This document shows, piece by piece, positions 33,817 to 39,885 of a DNA stretch of 39,885 nucleotides; within the stretch, counting starts at the first letter, position 1; each line of letters begins with the position of its first letter. Both the position numbers and the translations under genes were made by a program. The notes below the pieces were generated by a model that saw only the letters and a list, made by a program, of their open reading frames with translations, ran no database searches and had not been told where the DNA came from. Origin of the DNA: Phycisphaerales bacterium. Its GTDB lineage: Bacteria; Planctomycetota; Phycisphaerae; WQYP01. Where the stretch lies: the NCBI GenBank assembly GCA_027313145.1, contig DAHVEJ010000007.1, forward strand, positions 12,225 through 52,109. Reading direction: 5' to 3'.

Positions 33817-34767
33817 ATGCGGTACAAACATGGGCGACTGCGGGCATTTACGCTTATAGAATTGCTGGTGGTCATTTCCATTATCGCTTTATTAATAGCG
33901 ATCCTTCTGCCCAGCCTGGCGCGGGCGAAAGAACTGGCGAACCGTGCGGTATGCGCAGCCAATGTGCGGGGTATTGTGCAATCCATGTTTATCTATGCGC
34001 AAAGCAATCAGAGCCAATTTCCCAGCGTGTTGCCTCCCGCCAGCACCACTTACCAGAATGGTCCCGGCGCAGCGGCTACCGATTCCGCGGGGAACATTGG
34101 CACAATTTTGGAAAGCATGTACGGCAGCAATGCCTGGCAGGAAGGTTCGCCGATGGCGTGTATGTGGCTGATGGTGCTAAGCGGGCAAATTACGCCCAAA
34201 AGCTTTATATGCCCATCCGATCTTCTGGCGACGGCACCTTCGGATGAATACAGCACCAGCAGTACCTATTATTCCAATTTCGGAGTGGTCCGGGGAACAG
34301 TTTCCAATACCGGTCAGGGCGAAAGCTATTCCATTTCATTTCCCTGGAATTACATGAACGATGCCTTTATCGTCGGCAGTTGGTGGAATACCAATGCGGC
34401 CAGCGCCGAGCTGCCTATGGTTTCCGATATGGCTCCGGCAGCCGATACGTCCGCCGCCGGTAATGCCAAACGGGACCCCACGCAGCCAATGGCCAATACC
34501 TACGGCAACTTTATTTTCAACTCCGGGAATCATAATGGTGATGGACAGAACGTCGGCTTTGGCGATGCTCACGTGGCTTGGTGCGTGACACCCTATGTAG
34601 GTGAAAACCGTGATAACATATTCACTTACGCTTCCAGCGGCGGCGTGGGCGGCGGTGGAACGGCCCTGACACCCACAGGCACCGCTCCCAGTTCCGTTTT
34701 ACCCACCATTGCCCCATTTGATACGGTTATGACGCCGGTGCGTGATGTGGCTACAGGTGCGTGGTAA
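33817..34767 (+). CDS. Prepilin-type N-terminal cleavage/methylation protein (pseudopilin-like)
   Basis: The 316-residue protein starts at ATG 33817 with AGGAG ten bases upstream. The N-terminus is a textbook type IV prepilin leader: RAFTLIELLVVISIIALLIAILLPSLARAKE, cleaved before Phe with Glu at position 5. The rest resembles the large planctomycete family of secreted pseudopilins with a C-terminal H-x9-DG-type element; here the related segment is GNHNGDGQNVGFGDAHVAW, close to but not exactly the canonical spacing. The mature protein is Gly/Ala/Ser/Thr-rich and probably assembles into or associates with a type II secretion or pilus-like structure at the surface. Dozens of paralogues per genome are usual, so a specific role cannot be given. 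It converges on the PLDc_N gene. Confidence 0.9.
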   Translation: MRYKHGRLRAFTLIELLVVISIIALLIAILLPSLARAKELANRAVCAANVRGIVQSMFIYAQSNQSQFPSVLPPASTTYQNGPGAAATDSAGNIGTILESMYGSNAWQEGSPMACMWLMVLSGQITPKSFICPSDLLATAPSDEYSTSSTYYSNFGVVRGTVSNTGQGESYSISFPWNYMNDAFIVGSWWNTNAASAELPMVSDMAPAADTSAAGNAKRDPTQPMANTYGNFIFNSGNHNGDGQNVGFGDAHVAWCVTPYVGENRDNIFTYASSGGVGGGGTALTPTGTAPSSVLPTIAPFDTVMTPVRDVATGAW

Positions 34768-34790
34768 GTCGGATGGTAAAATTCCATCGC

Positions 34791-34973
34791 TTATGCCGCT
34801 TTGCCCCGCGCCAGAAAAAAATAAAGAATAGATCCCAGCACGTTTAGAAACAGCATCAGGATCACCCAAAGAATTTTAGTTCCCACAGCGTGCCGGCTGA
34901 TCAGCAGATCAATGAGCATCCAAAGCCAAAATATAAAGCAGGCCAGAGAAATAAGACCGAAAATGACACCCAT
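34791..34973 (-). CDS. Small PLDc_N-type membrane protein
   Basis: The 60-residue protein has two hydrophobic helices (FGLISLACFIFWLWMLIDLL and ILWVILMLFLNVLGSILYFFL) joined by SRHAVGTK. The pattern of a Trp-Leu-Asp first helix and a GTKILW to GSILYFFLARG second helix matches the PLDc_N domain, a short module found alone or at the front of cardiolipin synthases. No catalytic HKD part is present. It should sit in the cytoplasmic membrane; function unknown. It is too short for many annotators but is well supported by the two-helix pattern. Confidence 0.8.
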   Translation of the reverse strand: MGVIFGLISLACFIFWLWMLIDLLISRHAVGTKILWVILMLFLNVLGSILYFFLARGKAA

Positions 34974-35068
34974 ATTTTTTACTCCAACATCATGAACATA
35001 CCCAAAAGCCCGTCCGGCCCCGCTGTCCCCCGTAACCTGTAACCTACCTCCCGGTCACCTACGCCCCG

Positions 35069-35557
35069 CTACCGCAGATCATTTTCGTCCAGCAGCACAA
35101 AATGCTCTTCCGAAAGTACCATGCTGGCCAACGCCGGATTATCTACATGAATCACCACTGCCGCCGCCCGATGCGGATCTGTGATCAAGCCATAGACATA
35201 ATGGATATCCACTTCCGCGCTTAATAGCGCCTTGCCGATACGAGCCAATCCTTCGCCGGAGGCTGTAGATGGCATCTCCACCGCGACAAGTTCACAGACG
35301 GAAAAACGGTAATCGTTCTGACGCAGGACATCCGCGGCCATATCGGAATCGCTGAAAACGAATCGTACAATGGCGCAGTCCACCCCCTGCATGACCGTCA
35401 GGGCCAGCGTGCGCACCTCGGAGTGTTCGAAAATACCCATCAGCGAGGCCAACGCCCCGACACGATTTTCAACAAATACCGATAACTGACGCACGCAGGG
35501 GGTATCCCGTCCGCGTTTGGTGATTGGTTTTTCGCGTGTATTCGCCATGGCGAACAT
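35069..35557 (-). CDS. Tandem ACT-domain protein
   Basis: The 162-residue protein (M1 at 35557; Met4 is an alternative, and neither has a strong ribosome site) contains two ACT-like repeats. The first begins RQLSVFVENRVGALASLMGIF, the classic ACT opening, and continues through VDCAIVRFVFSDSDMAADVL. The second covers EGLARIGKALLSAEVDIHYVYGL. ACT domains bind amino acids or other small ligands and regulate enzymes. Stand-alone tandem ACT proteins are common in planctomycetes, but their targets are unknown, and this is not an obvious acetolactate synthase small subunit. It follows the CBS-pair gene on the same strand, with a terminator-like hairpin between them, so the two are probably separately transcribed. 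Confidence 0.8.
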   Translation of the reverse strand: MFAMANTREKPITKRGRDTPCVRQLSVFVENRVGALASLMGIFEHSEVRTLALTVMQGVDCAIVRFVFSDSDMAADVLRQNDYRFSVCELVAVEMPSTASGEGLARIGKALLSAEVDIHYVYGLITDPHRAAAVVIHVDNPALASMVLSEEHFVLLDENDLR

Positions 35558-35582
35558 CTTAACATGAGTTGCGCTGCGATGT

Positions 35583-35612
35583 AAGAAAAATCCCCCGGAA
35601 TTTCCCCGGGAG
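35583..35612 (-). terminator. Terminator-like hairpin after the CBS-pair gene
   Basis: On the minus strand a GC-rich stem (TCCCGG / CCGGGGGA, with a two-base bulge) is followed by TTTTTCTT. It lies just past the stop of the CBS-pair gene at 35620. Confidence 0.6.
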
Positions 35613-35619
35613 AGTTAAT

Positions 35620-36057
35620 TTACACCCGGCCATATAGATATTCATTCAAATGTGTGATAGTAACCTCTTGGTCACTGGCCTGTCGGGCATTCAGATCGCC
35701 GATGGAAATCAACCCCAGCAGGCGGCCTTCGGCATCGCAGACCGGCAGATGCCGCACGCGGCGTGACTGCATAATGCTGCTGGCGTCTTCGATGGTGGTG
35801 TCCGGCCTTACCACGACCACGTCGGAAGTCATGGCATCAGCAACTTTCACCTGCCGCGGATTTTTCTCTTCCGCCACAACGCGGGTGAGAATATCGCGCT
35901 CACTTAAAATTCCGATGACGCGATCCCCCTCGGTGACCATCAATGAACCAATGCGGTGACGGTTCATTTTTTGTGTGGCTTCCAGAACTGTGGCATCGAG
36001 GCTGATACTGTAGACGTGACTGGACTTGCCCGCCAGAAGGCATGCAACGGTGGCCAT
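35620..36057 (-). CDS. CBS-pair domain protein
   Basis: The 145-residue protein starts at ATG 36057 with a perfect AGGAGG six bases upstream. It is almost wholly two CBS motifs: the first about residues 10-65 (HVYSISLDATVLEATQKMNR, then IGSLMVTEGDRVIGILSERD, ending in ILTRVV) and the second about 75-130 (MTSDVVVVRPDTTIEDAS, then RRVRHLPVCDAEGRLLGLIS). Such pairs bind adenosine nucleotides (AMP, ATP, SAM) and act as energy or redox sensors for partners. No catalytic domain is attached, so its partner is unknown. It is transcribed divergently from the MFS gene over a 146-base shared region and probably forms a one-gene unit. Confidence 0.93.
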   Translation of the reverse strand: MATVACLLAGKSSHVYSISLDATVLEATQKMNRHRIGSLMVTEGDRVIGILSERDILTRVVAEEKNPRQVKVADAMTSDVVVVRPDTTIEDASSIMQSRRVRHLPVCDAEGRLLGLISIGDLNARQASDQEVTITHLNEYLYGRV

Positions 36058-36188
36058 AAGTGACCTCCTAAAAAGGAACCAACCGATAAGCTGTCACCCA
36101 TCAAGGTGCAGCCGGAAATGCAGTCGATTACACATAACTATATCCTGATCCGATTGCAACGCAACTTTGTGAATAAGATAACAATGTC

Positions 36189-36197
36189 TGCTATAAT
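36189..36197 (+). promoter_or_regulatory. Extended -10 promoter (TGCTATAAT) of the MFS gene
   Basis: An exact TATAAT (36192-36197) with the extended TGn lies six bases before the ATG at 36204. A TTGTGA lies at 36167, with a 19-base spacer. No Shine-Dalgarno precedes the gene, so transcription probably begins at or beside the start codon. Confidence 0.68.
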
Positions 36198-36203
36198 TTC
36201 CCC

Positions 36204-37391
36204 ATGACAACAGCCCCAACGGATTTATCCCCACCAGCCAGTGACTCTACCGCCCGCTCCCGAGCCGCGAGTTTAGTCTGTATGACTTGGACCCATTTTC
36301 TTAATGACGGTGCGGCGTTTTACCTGCCCGGTATTCTTCCCGCAGTGCTTACCGCCTTGCATCAGCCCTTGGCGATGGTGGGTATTATCATGGCAGCAAC
36401 GTACATGGGGCAGGCATTGCAGCCGGTAGCGGGCATTCTGGCGGATAAAGTGGGGGGGAAAATGTTTATCATCGGCGGACTATTTGGCTGTTGCGTGGCG
36501 GGGGCGCTGGTGGGCTTGTCTCCGAATGTGGGAGTCCTGCTGGTGCTGTTACTGATTTCCGGGTTGGGCAGCACCATTTTTCATCCGCAGGCTCTGGCGG
36601 CGGTGCGTAGTTTAACGGAACGCCGACACGGGGCGGGGTTATCGCTGTTTTTAATCGGCGGCGAATTGGGCCGGGGAGCGTGGCCTTTGTTAACCAGCGT
36701 GATTGTCGCATATCTGGGGTTGCATAACCTGTGGATTATCGCGTTGCCTATGCTGGTGACCTTGCCGTTTATGATCAAACTCATTCCCAGTTTACCGGCC
36801 CGGAGCCAAAGCGCACCCAAGCTTCATTGGCGTGAGCACCGTAAGCCGTTTCTGGTGTTGGTGAGCTTTTCCGCATTTCGCGGCTTGGCCGTTTTTGGAA
36901 CCATTGTGTTTATTCCTTTGATGTGGAAGCTGCGGGGCGGAGCGCTGGTTTCAGGTGCCTCCATTATCAGCACGCTTTTAATCACCGGGGTGATCGGGCA
37001 GGCCACAGGGGGAACGGTTTCGGATCGCTTCGGGCGGCGGCCGGTGTTGGTAGGTAGCAGTATTGTCATGCTGCTTTTATTGCCGCTGGTAGTCATTGTC
37101 CATGGGCCGTGGTTATGGATCGTAGCGGCTATTTTGGGCATCGCGATGTTCAGCACGTTCTCACCGACGTTGTTAATCGGGCAGGACATGTTCCCGGAGA
37201 ATCGGGCCTTGGGTTCGGGCATTGCACTGGGGCTTTCCAACGCTTTAGGGGCGGCGGGACTGCTGCCGTTGGGGTGGGTGTTGCATCAATTCGGAATTAA
37301 CGTGGTATTCGGAATTCTTACCGGCAGCGCCGCACTGATGTTTATCATGTCGCTGAGATTTACCCCAAGGGTTCACCCGTCCATGCACTAA
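36204..37391 (+). CDS. MFS transporter, fosmidomycin-resistance (Fsr)-like
   Basis: The 395-residue protein has about 12 hydrophobic helices. The first (MTWTHFLNDGAAFYLPGILPAVL) and the first loop (GQALQPVAGILADKVGGKMF) match the Fsr-like branch of the major facilitator superfamily, as do FHPQALAAVRSL and GGELGRGAWPLL. DRFGRRPVL marks the second symmetric half. Fsr-like carriers export small molecules; fosmidomycin is a known case in E. coli, but the natural substrate is open. The ATG follows an extended -10 element by six bases and no ribosome-binding site is visible, so the mRNA is probably leaderless. It is divergent from the CBS-pair gene. Confidence 0.87.
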   Translation: MTTAPTDLSPPASDSTARSRAASLVCMTWTHFLNDGAAFYLPGILPAVLTALHQPLAMVGIIMAATYMGQALQPVAGILADKVGGKMFIIGGLFGCCVAGALVGLSPNVGVLLVLLLISGLGSTIFHPQALAAVRSLTERRHGAGLSLFLIGGELGRGAWPLLTSVIVAYLGLHNLWIIALPMLVTLPFMIKLIPSLPARSQSAPKLHWREHRKPFLVLVSFSAFRGLAVFGTIVFIPLMWKLRGGALVSGASIISTLLITGVIGQATGGTVSDRFGRRPVLVGSSIVMLLLLPLVVIVHGPWLWIVAAILGIAMFSTFSPTLLIGQDMFPENRALGSGIALGLSNALGAAGLLPLGWVLHQFGINVVFGILTGSAALMFIMSLRFTPRVHPSMH

Positions 37392-37539
37392 TGAACTATT
37401 TCACAAAACGACTACATTTTGGCAGATATTATCCTTGCCGGATTTGGCCCACTGTTTTATAGTCAGTCGAAGTCCGGTATTTTATCGGGAATGGATTGGT
37501 GTAACCGTTTTAACGGCGGCGTATTTCTGGAGACCACAT

Positions 37540-38943
37540 ATGGCGCAACGTTTGGGGTTGGTATTGCTGTTATGCCTTGGATTGCTGGGTATAGCGCGGG
37601 CGTCGGCTGCACCGGAGCCATCGCACTTTTTTTTGAAAAAGGGAGATCGCGTCTGTTTTTACGGTGACAGCATCACTGATCAGCGGTTCTATTGCGCCGA
37701 AATTGAAACCTATGTGCATACCCGATTTCCAAAGCTGCGCGTGCGCTTTATTGATTCCGGGGTGGGCGGTGATACCGTCCGTGGCGGCTGGGCCGGCCCC
37801 ATCGACTTGCGGCTCAAGCGTGATGTATTTACGTTCAAGCCCAATGTGGTAACCATTATGCTGGGAATGAACGATGCCGCGTATAAGCCATTTAACAAGA
37901 ACATTTTCAATATTTATAGAACCGGATACCAGCACATTATCCGCGAACTCAAGCGGCACTTGCCGGGCGTGCGAATTGTTCTGCTGGGAACCACGCCCTA
38001 CGACGATATTACCCATAAACCGAAATTTCCTGGTGGATATAACGCGGTGCTGGTGCGATATTGCCGATTCGTGAAACATCTGGCGCAACGGAACCATTTA
38101 ATGTATGTCGATTTCAATGCCCCGATGGTCAAGGTGCTGCAAGAGGCGGAAAAAATAAATCCAGCTTTGGCAAAGCAATTTTTCCCGGGCCGCATTCATC
38201 CCAGTGCCGCCGGTCAAATGATGATGGCCTTGGCGCTGCTGAAGGCCTGGGGCGCACCGGCAACGGTGACAAGGGTGGATATTAACGCCGCCACTTCGCA
38301 TGTCACGCAGGCGGTCAATACCAGTATCAGCGATCTAAAAGCAACCGCTTCCGGCATCACTTGGACACAACGGGACGGTTCTTTGCCCGAGCCAGTACTC
38401 GGATTACATGAAAACTGGCCGCAATTTCCGTCGTGGGAATTATTCCGTACGCCGCAACCCAATCCCAAATACACCAATCCGGCAGCGGCTCTGATTAACA
38501 AGCTATCGGGGTTCACCCGAAAATTGGACCAGGAAACACTTTCGGTTAAAGGGCTGGCGGAGCCGCGATACAATCTGAAAATCGATAACCGCAAAATTGG
38601 AACCTTTTCATCAGCGCAATTGGCAAAGGGAATTAATTTGGCCGATTACTTCACACCCATGCTGCGGCAGGCGTATCACGTCAGCAACATCGTCTGGGAA
38701 GAAATTCAGGCGCATTGCGTGGGGCGCTATGAAGTGCAAACCATGATGGAAAATTTTGATCCATGGTGGACCAAGCCCCACCCGCCCAATTTGCCGGTAA
38801 CCACGGAAAATGACCCCGCCGCCGGCCCGGCAGTCAGCGCGATTATTAAGGCGATCTATCACCTTGAAACGGTTATCGTCAAACGGGAATATTCCGCCAG
38901 CCGCCCGCAGGTGCATACCTACACACTAACAGTTGCCCGGTAA
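37540..38943 (+). CDS. Exported SGNH/GDSL hydrolase
   Basis: The start is ATG 37540, with GGAG seven bases upstream; the ORF from 37435 adds an unrelated leader. A signal peptide covers about residues 1-23 (LGLVLLLCLGLLGIARASA). The SGNH blocks are visible: VCFYGDSITD (nucleophile Ser, block I), DSGVGGDTVRGG (block II Gly), IMLGMNDA (block III Asn) and GRIHPSAAGQ (block V Asp-x-x-His equivalent, with His). The C-terminal 200 residues contain a second region with no recognised domain (from SDLKATASGITW to the end) that is common in planctomycete SGNH proteins. It is 467 residues. The likely role is deacetylation or ester cleavage of plant glycans outside the cytoplasm; it precedes a GH10 xylanase gene by 82 bases. 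Confidence 0.86.
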   Translation: MAQRLGLVLLLCLGLLGIARASAAPEPSHFFLKKGDRVCFYGDSITDQRFYCAEIETYVHTRFPKLRVRFIDSGVGGDTVRGGWAGPIDLRLKRDVFTFKPNVVTIMLGMNDAAYKPFNKNIFNIYRTGYQHIIRELKRHLPGVRIVLLGTTPYDDITHKPKFPGGYNAVLVRYCRFVKHLAQRNHLMYVDFNAPMVKVLQEAEKINPALAKQFFPGRIHPSAAGQMMMALALLKAWGAPATVTRVDINAATSHVTQAVNTSISDLKATASGITWTQRDGSLPEPVLGLHENWPQFPSWELFRTPQPNPKYTNPAAALINKLSGFTRKLDQETLSVKGLAEPRYNLKIDNRKIGTFSSAQLAKGINLADYFTPMLRQAYHVSNIVWEEIQAHCVGRYEVQTMMENFDPWWTKPHPPNLPVTTENDPAAGPAVSAIIKAIYHLETVIVKREYSASRPQVHTYTLTVAR

Positions 38944-39025
38944 TGCGGAAAGCGGGCGGCAGCGAAATGGAATTCCGGCCGTCGCACACCGGCGAGCGGT
39001 GGGCCGAATCGAGAGGAGTTGTGTG

Positions 39026-39280
39026 ATGGATACCGAAAAACTTCGTGTGGCAACATCCAGCCGGTTAATCTGCGCCGCCGTAGGCGCGGCCGCAGCGCTG
39101 GCGATTGCCGATGTCAGGCCGGTCGTCGGCCAGCCATTTCTCGGGACGACCTGGCAGGGAGTCGCATATCCTTCCTTCGGCGGATTTTTTACACAGCTTA
39201 CGCCAGAAAATGACGGCAAATGGGGTAGCGTGGAACCCACTCCCGGCACGTTTAACTGGTCGAATCTTAGGGGCCGTTAA
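39026..39280 (+). pseudogene. GH10 endo-1,4-beta-xylanase, truncated by an IS insertion
   Basis: ATG 39026 follows AGGAG at eight bases. The 84 codons hold a signal-like segment (LICAAVGAAAALAIADVRP) and then FFTQLTPENDGKWGSVEPTPG, the highly diagnostic N-terminal block of GH10 xylanases, ending NWSNL. After that the reading frame enters a sequence (from about 39270) that starts GGGGCCGTTAAAAAATAAC and ends four codons later at TAA. The rest of the barrel is missing, so the product is non-functional. The insertion must be recent, as the remaining part is uncorrupted. The 3' part of the gene may lie beyond the element outside the window. Confidence 0.85.
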
Positions 39281-39885
39281 AAAATAACATTTACATTTGT
39301 ACGGCAGTTGCCCTTGGCTTCAGGGTGTAATTCCACTCCCCGTGGAATGTGTCCCGCTCCAAATTCAATGTGGCCATCTCCTGCTTTGTGACTTTGATCT
39401 TCGGCGGATATTTATTGAGATCGGCTTGTGCCCGCACCTTCAGGCCGGTCCGGGTGGTGGTGCTGGCAATCAATTCGATCACAGCCTGATGGCTGGCCAG
39501 CGGCTTGCCGCGCCAGTTCTGGCTGATGAAGGAGAAGAGCCGGTGTTCGATTTTATTCCATTTGCTGGTCCCCGGCGGATAGTGGCATACAGAGACAGTA
39601 AGGTTTAATTCGTCGCTCAATTGCTGCAGTTCCCTCTTCCACAAGCGAACACGCGAGCCGTTGCTTCCCCCGCCGTCAGCACAGATCAGCAACCTCTGAG
39701 CGTGCGGGTAGACCGTCTGCCCCATTGCATACCACCATCGCCGAATGCTCTCGACGGCAAAAACCGCCGTATCATGATCCCGACCCACATTAACCCAGCC
39801 CTGGTTGAGCCCCAAGTCATAAACCCCGTAAGGAACCGCCTTGCCTAAAGACTCGTCAATAAAATCATGCACTTTAACCTTTTCT
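39270..39885. mobile_element. ISAzo13-family insertion sequence, one end, runs off the window
   Basis: The end begins GGGGCCGTTAAAAAATAAC at about 39270, where the GH10 frame stops matching, and continues past 39885. The only gene inside is the transposase read toward this end. The other inverted repeat and the target duplication cannot be seen. Confidence 0.8.
39291..39885 (-). CDS. ISAzo13-family transposase, N-terminal part outside the window
   Basis: The visible C-terminal part (about 198 codons; the frame runs unbroken off the right edge through EKVKVHDFIDE) shows the ISAzo13 pattern: VPYGVYDLGLNQGWVNVG, HDTAVFAVESIRRWW, LLICADGGGSNGSRVRLWK, CHYPPGTSKWNKIEHRLFSF and FHGEWNYTLKP. The ADGGGSN and NKIEHR blocks hold probable catalytic acidic residues. 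It is intact so far as visible. Its start is beyond the window. It explains the interruption of the GH10 gene and shows that transposition in this lineage may be ongoing. Confidence 0.92.
   Translation of the reverse strand, partial: EKVKVHDFIDESLGKAVPYGVYDLGLNQGWVNVGRDHDTAVFAVESIRRWWYAMGQTVYPHAQRLLICADGGGSNGSRVRLWKRELQQLSDELNLTVSVCHYPPGTSKWNKIEHRLFSFISQNWRGKPLASHQAVIELIASTTTRTGLKVRAQADLNKYPPKIKVTKQEMATLNLERDTFHGEWNYTLKPRATAVQM

Noticed and set aside
34773-34790. GATGG/CCATC hairpin between the pseudopilin and PLDc_N genes
   Set aside because: A five-pair stem without a T tract on either strand is not enough for a terminator call.
1-39885. CRISPR arrays, tRNA or rRNA genes, phage or defence modules
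   Set aside because: No regularly spaced repeats, no tRNA-like cloverleaf with a GTTCRA arm, and no phage or defence gene signatures were seen on either strand.

Overview
The window looks like a chromosomal segment of a planctomycete, most likely class Phycisphaerae. The supporting evidence is a PVC-type small basic protein (TIGR04137-like), a prepilin-like secreted protein with an H-x9-DG-type tail, a PEP-CTERM protein with a dockerin-like EF-hand pair, XylR-type regulators (sugar-binding plus AraC domains), and a dense set of polysaccharide-degrading enzymes. Exact taxonomy cannot be fixed without a search.

Layout. 1-7.3 kb is a glycan-utilisation region: a 5'-truncated GH31 glycosidase, a convergent XylR/AraC regulator, a D-2-hydroxyacid dehydrogenase and a large exported GH106-type alpha-L-rhamnosidase. 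7.6-14.3 kb is a redox and signalling region: a truncated-haemoglobin lipoprotein with a strong terminator, an orphan RnfC-like/RnfD-like pair whose flavin motifs look lost, a PAS-LOV-GGDEF-EAL blue-light/c-di-GMP protein, and a type 2 ferredoxin-NADP reductase. 14.3-18 kb holds a CBM9-like lipoprotein, a CE7 acetylxylan esterase, the small basic protein with an Ala-rich tail, and a single-HKD PLD nuclease-like protein. 18-23 kb holds uvrA, a Tat-exported GH5-like glycosidase and an NAD(P)HX epimerase.

23.1-31.1 kb holds a pepsin-like PEP-CTERM/dockerin protein, a DUF1015 protein, a VWA/GATase-like membrane protein, RNase III and an RluD-type pseudouridine synthase. 31.1-33.6 kb is a compact sulfate-assimilation operon, cysC-PHP phosphatase-cysH, with a good sigma70-type promoter and an attenuator-like hairpin in its leader. 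33.8-37.4 kb holds a pseudopilin-like protein, a small PLDc_N membrane protein, a tandem ACT protein, a CBS-pair protein and a probably leaderless MFS transporter. 37.5-39.9 kb holds an SGNH hydrolase and a GH10 xylanase cut after about 80 residues by an ISAzo13-family element that runs off the window.

The enzymes fit a heterotroph degrading plant polymers: GH106, GH31, GH10, CE7, GH5-like, SGNH and CBM9-like proteins would debranch, deacetylate and cleave pectin/hemicellulose-type glycans. The strongest candidate for an undescribed system is the orphan RnfC/RnfD-like pair, which keeps both [4Fe-4S] motifs and the membrane subunit but appears to lack the NADH/FMN glycine loop and the covalent-FMN threonine, and sits beside a haemoglobin lipoprotein and a LOV/c-di-GMP protein.
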